Source of the DNA: Guptibacillus hwajinpoensis
GTDB taxonomy: Bacteria > Bacillota > Bacilli > Bacillales > Guptibacillaceae
Assembly (NCBI RefSeq): GCF_029277305.1
Contig: NZ_CP119526.1
DNA: 64,000 bases
Reading direction: 5' to 3' (one strand)
Below are positions 48,797 to 57,172 of this stretch, piece after piece; the first letter of the stretch is position 1; each line of letters opens with the position of its first letter. Position numbers and translations under genes: made by a program. Under the pieces are notes generated by a model. That model saw only the letters and a program-made list of their open reading frames with translations. It did not search any database and had not been told where the DNA came from.

Positions 48797-50734
48797 TTAG
48801 GTAGTCTTTTCATGTTCTTCTATCTCTTCTACGCTAACGTAGAATCCTTTATCGTAATCAAATGAGCGAATAACCATTGTTGCAAGAACACCAATTAATC
48901 CGAGAATTGACATCCAATTCCATGAGAAGACCATTCCGAACCCTGCGATGAAGAAGAACACACTCATCACAACCGGCACGCCTGAATAGCTTGGCATATG
49001 GATCGGTTTATATGGTTTCTTTTCTGGCTTCTTACCTTGTTTAATCTCTTCTTTCATAATCCAGAATGCATCATGACCCTTTGCTTCAGGAAGATGAGCA
49101 AAGTTGTAATGCGGTACTGGAGCTGGAGTTGACCATTCAAGTGTTCTAGCATCCCACGGGTCTCCCGTTGTTTCGCGTGGAGAGTAACGGAAGCTGTAGT
49201 AGATGTTGTAAACAAGAATCAAGAATCCGATTCCCATTAACAAACCACCGAATGTAGCAAGTACGTTCATGCTCATCCAGCCATCTGCGACACCGTACGT
49301 GTAAACACGACGAGGCATTCCTGCAAGACCTAGGAAATACATCGGGAAGAAACATAAGTTGAATCCAGCTACGAAGATCCAGAAACTCCATTTTCCTAGA
49401 CGCTCGTTCAAACGGTGATTGAACATCTTAGGGTACCAGAAGTATAGACCTGCGAAACAAGCATATACCGTACCTGAGATCAACACGTAGTGGAAGTGAG
49501 CGACAAGGAAGTACGTATTGTGATATTGATAGTCAGCTGCAGCCATTGCTAGCATTACACCGGTTACCCCACCGATAACGAAGTTCGGGATAAACGCAAG
49601 TGCCCATAGCATCGCTGTCGTAAACCGTATTCGCCCTTTGTAGAGTGTGAAAAGCCAGTTGAAGATTTTCACACCGGTCGGTACGGCTATCAGCATCGTT
49701 GTGATGGAGAAGAATGAGTTAACTGCTCCACCTGCACCCATTGTAAAGAAGTGGTGAACCCATACAAGGAAGCTTAATCCAGCAATAATAACCATAGAGT
49801 ATACCATTGCTTTATAACCGAAAATTGTTTTACGTGCAAAAGTACTAATAATTTCTGAGAACATACCAAATGCCGGAAGAATAACAATGTATACTTCAGG
49901 GTGTCCCCAAATCCAGAATAGGTTTGCCCATAGCATCGGCATACCGCCATCCATCATTGTGAAGAAGTGACTTCCGAACAAACGGTCAAATGTCATAAGT
50001 GCAAGTGCCACGGTAAGAACCGGGAATGCAAAAATGATAATAACCATTGTAATTAATGAAGACCATGTGAAGATCGGCATTTGCATGAGCTTCATTGATG
50101 GTACTCTCATTTTCAAGATTGTAACGAGGAAGTTAATACCCGTTAGCAATGTACCGATACCGGCAATTTGCAAGCCAAGGAGGTAGTAGTTCTGCCCTAC
50201 TCCAGGGCTCAATTCGAGTCCAGCTAGAGGAACATAGCTTGTCCACCCTGCTGAAGGAGATCCACCAATAACAAATGAAATGTTAAAGAGCATAGCCCCC
50301 ATGAAGAATGTCCAAAAACTTACTGCGTTTAAGAACGGATATGCAACGTCTCGCGCACCAATTTGTAGTGGTACAACAACGTTTATTAAACCAATTAAAA
50401 ACGGCATGGCCATGAAAATAATCATGATTGTTCCGTGTGTTGTAAAGATTTCGTTGTAGTGTTTCGCATCCAAGAAGCCTGCATCTGGAACCGTTAACTG
50501 CGCTCTCATGAGCATGGCGTCTACACCACCGCGGAATAGCATAAGAACTGCTGCGATGATATACATAATACCGAGTTTCTTGTGGTCAACTGTTGTTAAC
50601 CATTCAGACCACAACCATTTCCACTTCTTGAAATAGGTTAAGGCGAAGATTGCACCGATCAGTGTTAGCGCAATCGAAACGTCAGCGCCGTATATAAGTG
50701 GATCACCGGTAACAAAAAATTCATCCAATCTCAT
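48797..50734 (-). CDS. qoxB: Cytochrome aa3 quinol oxidase subunit I
   Basis: A 645-residue heme-copper oxidase subunit I with about 14-15 membrane segments. The CuB ligand and cross-linked Tyr are in WGHPEVYIVILPAFG, the CuB His pair in VWVHHFFTMG, and the heme ligands in LVAHFHYVLISG. It oxidises menaquinol, reduces oxygen and pumps protons. It follows qoxA directly (17 bp). Confidence 0.96.
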   Translation of the reverse strand: MRLDEFFVTGDPLIYGADVSIALTLIGAIFALTYFKKWKWLWSEWLTTVDHKKLGIMYIIAAVLMLFRGGVDAMLMRAQLTVPDAGFLDAKHYNEIFTTHGTIMIIFMAMPFLIGLINVVVPLQIGARDVAYPFLNAVSFWTFFMGAMLFNISFVIGGSPSAGWTSYVPLAGLELSPGVGQNYYLLGLQIAGIGTLLTGINFLVTILKMRVPSMKLMQMPIFTWSSLITMVIIIFAFPVLTVALALMTFDRLFGSHFFTMMDGGMPMLWANLFWIWGHPEVYIVILPAFGMFSEIISTFARKTIFGYKAMVYSMVIIAGLSFLVWVHHFFTMGAGGAVNSFFSITTMLIAVPTGVKIFNWLFTLYKGRIRFTTAMLWALAFIPNFVIGGVTGVMLAMAAADYQYHNTYFLVAHFHYVLISGTVYACFAGLYFWYPKMFNHRLNERLGKWSFWIFVAGFNLCFFPMYFLGLAGMPRRVYTYGVADGWMSMNVLATFGGLLMGIGFLILVYNIYYSFRYSPRETTGDPWDARTLEWSTPAPVPHYNFAHLPEAKGHDAFWIMKEEIKQGKKPEKKPYKPIHMPSYSGVPVVMSVFFFIAGFGMVFSWNWMSILGLIGVLATMVIRSFDYDKGFYVSVEEIEEHEKTT

Positions 50735-50751
50735 GGTGTCTTCCTCCTTTC

Positions 50752-51693
50752 TTAATGCGAATGTTCCTCAGATTCTTTGTCATCGTCATCATGGTTCATT
50801 TCTGAGTGATCCATTTCTGAAGACTCATCATCAGTTGGTTCGCCGTTACGTACTTTTGTTGCGTATTCGGCATCCATTCCATGGTCAACCCATTGAAGGT
50901 GCGTTTCTGAGAATGTCATCTCTTCCACATGACCTTTCATCATGAGTTCATTGTATTTTTCTTGAGTAAGTTCAGGCGCATCTTGTGCTTCTTCTACCCA
51001 CTCTTCGTAATCTTCTTCTGATTCAGCCGTTACCGTGAACGTCTGCTCTGTAAATCCTTCACCCGTAAAGTTGGCATTACGTCCTCGATATTCACCAGGA
51101 ACATCTGCTTGTAAGAAGAGCTCATTCATCATACCGGACATTGTATATTCCTGCCCGCCAAGTGATGGGATCCAGAATGAACCCATTGAGTCTGCAGAAG
51201 CCAATTTAAATAGAATAGGGTGATCTTCTGGAATATGAAGATAGTTAACCGTCTCAATATTTTCTTCTGGATAACTAAATACCCATTTCCAATCGACTGA
51301 TGTCGCATGAATGACGATCGGATCTTTGTGTGAAGTTGCTTCTGGAGCTTCCTCTAAAGCAAAGATCGTTTGAACAGTTGGAATTGCTAGAACAACTAGA
51401 ATTATGATCGGAATAACAGTCCATACGATTTCAAGGAATACATTACCCTCAATATGTGGAGGCTCGTATTCAGGACCGCTTTTACGCTCGCGATATTTTA
51501 CTAGAATTAGAGTAAATAGAACAAATACGACAACAACAATAAAAAGCATAAACCCAATCGAGAATAGAATTAGATTTGCTTGTTGTTCCGCTACAGGTCC
51601 TTTTGGATCAAGCACTGTTAAGTTACTACAGCCACTCAGCACCATAACCGCAAAAAACATACTAAGTGCAAGCATCGACTTCATTCGCTTCAC
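50752..51693 (-). CDS. qoxA: Cytochrome aa3 quinol oxidase subunit II
   Basis: A 313-residue lipoprotein-type subunit II: lipobox LSGC, two membrane helices (~40-60 and ~85-105) and a cupredoxin domain. The CuA ligands are absent (FWIPSLGGQEYTM, no Cys pair), which marks a quinol rather than cytochrome c oxidase. The C-terminus has an unusual tail rich in Asp, Glu and His (SEMDHSEMNHDDDDKESEEHSH region). First gene of the operon; a regulatory box lies upstream. Confidence 0.95.
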   Translation of the reverse strand: MKRMKSMLALSMFFAVMVLSGCSNLTVLDPKGPVAEQQANLILFSIGFMLFIVVVVFVLFTLILVKYRERKSGPEYEPPHIEGNVFLEIVWTVIPIIILVVLAIPTVQTIFALEEAPEATSHKDPIVIHATSVDWKWVFSYPEENIETVNYLHIPEDHPILFKLASADSMGSFWIPSLGGQEYTMSGMMNELFLQADVPGEYRGRNANFTGEGFTEQTFTVTAESEEDYEEWVEEAQDAPELTQEKYNELMMKGHVEEMTFSETHLQWVDHGMDAEYATKVRNGEPTDDESSEMDHSEMNHDDDDKESEEHSH

Positions 51694-51777
51694 CGCCAGG
51701 CCACCTTCCTTTCTTTCTCTATATTAGATAACTAGATTTAAACAAAAAATGACAGTAAACACCTGTTAACACTGGTT

Positions 51778-51817
51778 ATTGTAGCAGGTTCTTACATAGA
51801 ATGTGACATATGTCACA
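51778..51817 (-). promoter_or_regulatory. qoxA control region with TGTGA-N6-TCACA palindrome
   Basis: The perfect 16-bp palindrome TGTGACATATGTCACA (51802-51817) matches the Fnr/CRP half-site plan and, less well, a Rex site. A -10 box TACAAT (51778-51783, minus strand) without a good -35 places the palindrome near -39 to -41, the class II activator position. Another inverted repeat, ACAATT...AATTGT, lies at 51860-51879. The rest of the gap to 52022 contains only the next gene's leader. Confidence 0.7.
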
Positions 51818-52022
51818 AAGTGTCAAAAGTTGCTCATGTTTTTATCACTTTTTCGACACAATTCATACATAAATTGTTCATATTTGTGGAATCTTTTAAC
51901 CTTAATGGATAAAAAAGCGTTTGCTTCTAAGTCGTTTCTATTATTAAGGCAGGTTTATTGTAATACTAATCTTTTATTTGCTACAGTTTGAATGTGCTAA
52001 AAATGTCGAAGGAGTGATTTTG

Positions 52023-52814
52023 ATGGACTTACAATTGTCAAATAAATTAGCCCTTGTTACTGGTTCCACTTCTGGAATTGGTAAAGGAATTGCTGAAACA
52101 CTACTAAAAGAAGGTGCAGAAGTTATCGTTAATGGACGCACTGAGGAACGAGTTAACAATCTAGTCGAAGAGCTTTCTTCTCTCGGTAAAGTTCATGGTA
52201 TTGTTGCTGACCTTTCGAAAGCTGATGAAAGTGAGAAACTTGTCGACGAAGTTAAGAACCTAGGAAATTTAGATATTCTCATTAACAATATGGGCATGTT
52301 TGAAGTAAAAGCATTTGAAGAAGTAACGGACGAGGAATGGATGACGTATTTCCAAACAAATGTTGTTAGTGCAGTTCGCCTTTCACGTCAATTCCTACCA
52401 GAAATGCTAGCTCGTGACACAGGACGCGTCTTAAACATCGCGAGTGAAGCTGGAGTTAAACCACTTGCTCAGATGATTCCGTACTCAGTAACAAAAAGCT
52501 CGCTCATCAGTTTGTCACGCGGACTGGCTGAAATGACAAAAGGAACGAATGTGACAGTAAACTCTGTTCTACCAGGACCTACATGGACTGACGGTGTAGC
52601 AGCATTTATGAAAGGTGCTGCAGCTGAAGAAGGTAAAGATCTAGAGAAGTTCACGGAAGATTACTTTAAAGACAACGAACCTACTTCTCTTATTCAACGC
52701 TTTGCGACAGTTGAGGAAGTTGCTAGCACAGTCACTTTCCTTGCATCACCACTATCATCAGCCATTAATGGTTCTGCACAGCGTGTAGAAGGCGGAATTA
52801 TTCGCTCTATTTAA
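52023..52814 (+). CDS. SDR family oxidoreductase
   Basis: A 263-residue classical short-chain dehydrogenase. The cofactor motif TGSTSGIGKG, NNMGM in place of NNAG, and the active-site region ASEAGV...YSVTKSSL (Tyr and Lys of YxxxK) are seen. The C-terminal half has an insertion (AAFMKGAAAEEGKDLEKFTEDY) found in several Bacillus SDRs. The ATG at 52023 follows AAGGAGTGA; the longer frame is not needed. Monocistronic, closed by a strong terminator. Confidence 0.88.
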   Translation: MDLQLSNKLALVTGSTSGIGKGIAETLLKEGAEVIVNGRTEERVNNLVEELSSLGKVHGIVADLSKADESEKLVDEVKNLGNLDILINNMGMFEVKAFEEVTDEEWMTYFQTNVVSAVRLSRQFLPEMLARDTGRVLNIASEAGVKPLAQMIPYSVTKSSLISLSRGLAEMTKGTNVTVNSVLPGPTWTDGVAAFMKGAAAEEGKDLEKFTEDYFKDNEPTSLIQRFATVEEVASTVTFLASPLSSAINGSAQRVEGGIIRSI

Positions 52815-52819
52815 CTATG

Positions 52820-52848
52820 AAATCCCCGGCAATGGATGCCGGGGATTT
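52820..52848. terminator. Bidirectional terminator between the SDR gene and sacA
   Basis: Twelve-bp perfect stem AAATCCCCGGCA / TGCCGGGGATTT with loop ATGGA. Confidence 0.92.
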
Positions 52849-52861
52849 ACTATATAACATT

Positions 52862-54304
52862 TTAATGGAGGTTCCATTTGATTGCTTCGAATTGAACTTC
52901 ACCAACTGCCTTGAAAACAAGACTCTCCTCATTTTCACTTGGGAAAATTCTTGACGTGAAGACTTCTTCTCCACCATTTACAAACACTTCGATTGAGGAT
53001 GCATCTACATAGAATCGAAGCTCCCTTACTTCTGCAATTGAACAACTACGAGATTCCTCTTTGCCATCAATAAAGCTCACTCGCTTAAATGTGAGTTTCT
53101 GTTCTTCTGAATCAAAAATCATCGAGGCATGATTTCGGAAATGAATAGAGAAAGATCCATCTATTTTTTTAAGGTGTAAAAGTAATTCATAAACAGTACC
53201 GTTCATTTCTGTCCATTCTATTTTTTCATTTGAAAGACTCGCCGTTTTCTCTACTCTTTCATGACGCAATGCTTGTAATTCTGGCACAGGGCGTTGAATT
53301 AGCTTGTCATTCACATAGTGCAACTCACGTGGAATGGTTAACATATGAATCCACTTGTGCTCTCTTGTTGGATGATGGTCTTCTCCCTGCTCAGGCACGC
53401 CCATCCAGCCGATTAACAAGCGTCGTCCATTTTCATCAAGCGTCGTTTGAGGAGCATAGAATTCAAATCCACGATCAAGTTCCCTAAACGAACCGTGAGA
53501 TAACTTGCCTTCTTTATAATCAAGCTGACCCGTTAGGTAGCCGGTTTGGTAAACATTCTGATACAAGTCACCCTCAGGCTCAAGTCCTTGCGGAGAAAAG
53601 AGTAGAACGTCTGTCCCATCTAATTCAAATAAATCAGGGCACTCCCACATATAACCGAACGATCCTACTTCTTGATGACCTGAGGCAGTTACATCCCCTT
53701 TTAGTTCCCAGTTCTTTAGATCACTCGATTCAAGAAGGACAACTCTACCTTCTTCAGCAAGATTCTGCGTTCCGATTACCATATACCATTTATCTAAATG
53801 CTGCCATACTTTCGGATCTCGAAAATGTGCCGTATATCCTTCAGGTAGATCAAGTATAACGCCTTTCTTGTCGAAATGAATGCCATCCGTTGACTCCGCA
53901 AGACACTGATACGTTTCACGATTGCCCGCCTCATCTTTCACATTACCTGTGTAGAAAAGGAGCATTTTATCTTCATGGCTAATCGCACTACCAGAATAAC
54001 AGCCGTTCTTATCGTACCAATCTCCTGGAGTTAATGCGGTAGGAGCGAGCTCCCAATGAACTAAGTCAGTTGACGTATAGTGACCCCAGAATTTGGCGCC
54101 GTGTTCAGTACTGAATGGCATCCACTGGAAGAATACATGATAGACACCTTTCCACTGAATGAATCCATTTGGATCATTTAATAGACCTACAGGTGGCATA
54201 AGGTGATAACGAGAACGGTAATGATCACCCTCCACGGTCTCACGGTGTGCTTCCATTTCTTTTATCGCTAATTCTTTTAATTCCTCATTTCGCTCAAGCA
54301 TCAT
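52862..54304 (-). CDS. sacA: Sucrose-6-phosphate hydrolase (GH32)
   Basis: About 480 residues of glycoside hydrolase family 32. The nucleophile Asp is in GLLNDPNGFIQW, the transition-state Asp in HFRDPKVW, and the acid/base Glu in YMWECPDLFEL; a C-terminal beta-sandwich follows. It splits sucrose-6-phosphate into glucose-6-phosphate and fructose. Start ATG 54304 (or 54301) after AAAAGGGTG. It follows sacP with a hairpin in between. Confidence 0.95.
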   Translation of the reverse strand: MMLERNEELKELAIKEMEAHRETVEGDHYRSRYHLMPPVGLLNDPNGFIQWKGVYHVFFQWMPFSTEHGAKFWGHYTSTDLVHWELAPTALTPGDWYDKNGCYSGSAISHEDKMLLFYTGNVKDEAGNRETYQCLAESTDGIHFDKKGVILDLPEGYTAHFRDPKVWQHLDKWYMVIGTQNLAEEGRVVLLESSDLKNWELKGDVTASGHQEVGSFGYMWECPDLFELDGTDVLLFSPQGLEPEGDLYQNVYQTGYLTGQLDYKEGKLSHGSFRELDRGFEFYAPQTTLDENGRRLLIGWMGVPEQGEDHHPTREHKWIHMLTIPRELHYVNDKLIQRPVPELQALRHERVEKTASLSNEKIEWTEMNGTVYELLLHLKKIDGSFSIHFRNHASMIFDSEEQKLTFKRVSFIDGKEESRSCSIAEVRELRFYVDASSIEVFVNGGEEVFTSRIFPSENEESLVFKAVGEVQFEAIKWNLH

Positions 54305-54329
54305 TCTCACCCTTTTCCTCTCTATTTTG

Positions 54330-54360
54330 AAAAGGGGCCCGCTCGATGAGGCCCCCTTTG
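54330..54360 (-). terminator. Intercistronic hairpin between sacP and sacA
   Basis: Imperfect stem AAAGGGG(C)CC / GGCCCCCTTT. It may partially terminate or protect the sacP transcript and lower sacA relative to sacP. Confidence 0.65.
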
Positions 54361-54367
54361 TTTATTT

Positions 54368-55762
54368 CTATTTATCAAGCATGCCGTCTTTGTAACCGAA
54401 CGCCCATGTTAAACCAAACGCGATACCAATTGAGATGATATTTACGAGAAGGTACAAGAAAATCTGGCTATTTAAGAATAGAAGTGTTCCTGGTATAACC
54501 GTTACAGCAAGACCCGTTGCTTTCAATTTGAATAAAGAGGCAAGGAATCCACCAACCGCGCCACCGATAAGTCCCATAACAAATGGCTTCATGTAGCGAA
54601 GGTTAACACCAAAGATCGCTGGCTCTGTAATTCCAAGGAATGCAGAAAGTGATGACGGAAGCGCAAGTGCCTTTAGCTTTTTCGACTTCGTTTTGAGACC
54701 TACAGCAAGTGCAGCTCCACCCTGTGCAGCGATTGCAGCAGAGATGATCGGGTTAAACGGGTTGAAACCTAGGTTTTCAAATAACTGAATCTCAAGGAAA
54801 TTGAAGATATGGTGTACACCAGTAATAACGATAATCTGGTGGAAGAATCCGATAATCAATCCACTTAAGCCGAATGGAAGATCAAGAATGTAGATTGTTC
54901 CTGCCATAATATACTCTTCAACCGTATGGAAAATTGGTCCGATTGCAAATAGAGACAGTGTAATCATAATAAGCAGTACTAGAAATGGAGTAAGAATCAG
55001 ATCGAGCGACTCTGGAACCATTTTACGAATCCGCTTCTCAAGCTTGGCACCTAAGAAACCTGCGACGAAGGCTGGAATAACGGAGCCCTGATACCCAACA
55101 ACCGGTATAAATCCTAGAAATTTAAGCGGCTCTGCATTTCCTGCAGCTACTTCCCATGCGTTTGGAAGTGCTGGGGTAACAAGCATTAAACCGAGCACTA
55201 ACCCTATGGTTGGATTTCCTCCGAATACTCGGAATGTTGACCACGCTACAAGTGCTGGTAGAAAGATAAACGCTGTATCTGTTAATACTTGTGTAAACAG
55301 AATGAAGTTATCTGAGATATCTCCTGGTGTTAGTCCGAAGAACGCTAGGATCTGCTCTTGAAGAACAAGACCACGTAGCCCCATAAATAGTCCAGTTGCA
55401 ACTAAGGCCGGTATAATTGGAACAAATACGTCACCAAACGAACGGACCGCACGTTGGAAGGCATTGCCTTGTTTAGCGGACTCTTCTTTTTGATCTGCTT
55501 TCGTTGAACCTGTTGCACCTAGTGCTGTTACCTCATCATAAATGCGGTTAACCGTCCCTGTTCCAAAGATCACTTGATACTGACCAGAGTTATAGAAAGC
55601 ACCTTTTACTTTCTCAACTCCTTCTACTCTTTCTTGATCGATCTTCTCTTTATCATGAACCATAATGCGAAGCCTTGTTGCACAGTGTGCAACTGATTGA
55701 ATATTCTCTTGTCCACCAATTGCTTCAATGACTTCTTGTGCAATTTCACGATTTGTCGCCAT
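54368..55762 (-). CDS. sacP: PTS sucrose-specific EIIBC component
   Basis: A 464-residue EIIBC of the Glc/sucrose class: the EIIB domain (residues 1-90) has the phospho-Cys in VAHCATRLRI, and the EIIC domain has about ten membrane segments with GFHQIIVITGVHHIFN-like and GITEPAIFGVNLRY motifs. It has no EIIA, so EIIA comes from elsewhere, as in B. subtilis SacP. GGAGGG precedes the ATG. Confidence 0.94.
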   Translation of the reverse strand: MATNREIAQEVIEAIGGQENIQSVAHCATRLRIMVHDKEKIDQERVEGVEKVKGAFYNSGQYQVIFGTGTVNRIYDEVTALGATGSTKADQKEESAKQGNAFQRAVRSFGDVFVPIIPALVATGLFMGLRGLVLQEQILAFFGLTPGDISDNFILFTQVLTDTAFIFLPALVAWSTFRVFGGNPTIGLVLGLMLVTPALPNAWEVAAGNAEPLKFLGFIPVVGYQGSVIPAFVAGFLGAKLEKRIRKMVPESLDLILTPFLVLLIMITLSLFAIGPIFHTVEEYIMAGTIYILDLPFGLSGLIIGFFHQIIVITGVHHIFNFLEIQLFENLGFNPFNPIISAAIAAQGGAALAVGLKTKSKKLKALALPSSLSAFLGITEPAIFGVNLRYMKPFVMGLIGGAVGGFLASLFKLKATGLAVTVIPGTLLFLNSQIFLYLLVNIISIGIAFGLTWAFGYKDGMLDK

Positions 55763-55792
55763 TTTGATTTCTCCCTCCGATATGTTTCTTCG

Positions 55793-55810
55793 TGTGGTAT
55801 CGATTCCACA
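55793..55810. promoter_or_regulatory. LacI-type (ScrR) operator 1
   Basis: TGTGGTATCGATTCCACA, an 18-bp near-perfect palindrome, lies just upstream of the sacP ribosome site. Confidence 0.78.
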
Positions 55811-55827
55811 TTACTTAAAAGAATGAA

Positions 55828-55841
55828 TGCGAGCGTTTACA
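55828..55841. promoter_or_regulatory. Candidate CcpA cre site
   Basis: TGCGAGCGTTTACA (reverse TGTAAACGCTCGCA) matches the cre consensus TGWNANCGNTNWCA in 13 of 14 positions. Confidence 0.6.
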
Positions 55842-55891
55842 TTTCCTGAAATCTATTCCCTGTTTTGACGATTAAAACGTTTACTATTTTG

Positions 55892-55907
55892 TGTGAACGA
55901 TTCCACA
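55892..55907. promoter_or_regulatory. LacI-type (ScrR) operator 2
   Basis: TGTGAACGATTCCACA, 16 bp, shares the CGATTCCACA half with operator 1, and lies about 98 bp from it. Two operators at this distance suit looping by a tetrameric LacI protein. Confidence 0.7.
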
Positions 55908-55923
55908 TCGTGTAAAAAAGAAG

Positions 55924-55937
55924 TGATATCGCTTTCA
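55924..55937. promoter_or_regulatory. Candidate CcpA cre site, full consensus match
   Basis: TGATATCGCTTTCA matches TGWNANCGNTNWCA at all defined positions and lies just 3' of scrR and upstream of sacP. Confidence 0.65.
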
Positions 55938-55944
55938 GAAGCTA

Positions 55945-56934
55945 CTATACACTATCTCTTTTTATAAGTCTATAGTTAAGTTTGATTTTTTCTTTTTCTA
56001 TTATTTTTCCTGTTAACTGTTCCAAAATAAGTTGAGCTGTTTTTTGGCCTGCATCTTCATTGAAATAGTCAACGGTGGATAGCGGTGGTGTTACATGCTT
56101 TGACAAATCAGATGCTCCTATACCAAACAAGGCTACCTCACTAGGAACGTTAATTTGGTTTTCTTTTAGATAACCTAATGCACCAATAGCCATTCGATCA
56201 GTTACAGCAAAAACAGCTGTCGGCTTGACCTGTGCTTGTTCCATTAACTGCTTCGCTGCTTGATACCCTGATTCAAAACTGAAATTCCCATCCTGAATCC
56301 ACTCTTCTTTAACAGGAAGATTGTGCTTTGCCATTGCATCTAGATATCCTTGCTTACGAAGGAATCCAACGGCATGATCGGTTTCAGGTACCCCGATAAA
56401 CCCTATCTGTTGATGTCCCTCCGAAATGAAAGACTCCGTTACGTCAAACGCTGAATGATAATCATCATAAACAACAGATGTGACACCCGTAAGTTCTTGG
56501 CCAAGTGCTACAAAAGGGATTGATAGATCAGCAATTGTTTCAAGCAAATCCTGGTTTCGATTTGTAGCAAGTAAAATAATGCCGTCTACCTGACGACTTT
56601 TCAATAGTTTAATATTTTGAATTTCCTTCTCAGGTTTCAATTGAGTATTTGTTAGAAGAATTTGATAGCCGTTAGCTGCCAATTCCTCTTCAATTCCATT
56701 TACAACTCTACTAGCTGTTTCAGTGCTAATTCTTGGTAGAATAACACCGATAACGCCCGATCGCTTCGTTCGCATCGTTTTGGCATGAGCACTAGGAATA
56801 TACCCCATCTCTTTAACCGCTTCGACGACACGCGTTCTCGCCTCATGACTAACATAACCGTTGTCATTAAGTACTCGTGATACTGTTGTTCGTGAAACGC
56901 CTGCGCGCTTCGCAACATCTTTAATAGTTGGCAT
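55945..56934 (-). CDS. scrR: LacI-family sucrose operon repressor
   Basis: A 329-residue LacI/GalR regulator. The N-terminal helix-turn-helix reads TIKDVAKRAGVSRTTVSRVLN with the hinge YIPSAHAKTMRTKR; the rest is a periplasmic-binding-like sensor with GIGASDLSKHVTPPLSTV. By context and operators it represses sacP-sacA and is released by sucrose or a phosphorylated derivative. B. subtilis uses antiterminators (SacT/SacY), so this is the ScrR-type control found in other Bacilli. Confidence 0.88.
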   Translation of the reverse strand: MPTIKDVAKRAGVSRTTVSRVLNDNGYVSHEARTRVVEAVKEMGYIPSAHAKTMRTKRSGVIGVILPRISTETASRVVNGIEEELAANGYQILLTNTQLKPEKEIQNIKLLKSRQVDGIILLATNRNQDLLETIADLSIPFVALGQELTGVTSVVYDDYHSAFDVTESFISEGHQQIGFIGVPETDHAVGFLRKQGYLDAMAKHNLPVKEEWIQDGNFSFESGYQAAKQLMEQAQVKPTAVFAVTDRMAIGALGYLKENQINVPSEVALFGIGASDLSKHVTPPLSTVDYFNEDAGQKTAQLILEQLTGKIIEKEKIKLNYRLIKRDSV

Positions 56935-57172
56935 AGCCGTTCCTCCACTTAAGCAGTTTCTCCCACCTCATCATAATCGAAAAGCACACGGTTGTCTATA
57001 ACTGGAAATAAGAGGCATCCTTTCAAAGCAACTTATTTTACATTACTTTTGTTAGCCTCTATGATAAATAGGTCTATGCATTATTTCGTGTTACTAAATA
57101 AAGAGACGCTAGAGAAAAATAACCTCTTCCGCCTTTATACAGGCGGCAGTATAAATTGAAAGAAGGGTAACA

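Noticed and set aside
51802..51817. Clear Rex operator
   Set aside because: Rex prefers TTGTGAA-N4-TTCACAA; the inner bases here are C/G, so Fnr/CRP type fits better, though Rex is not excluded.
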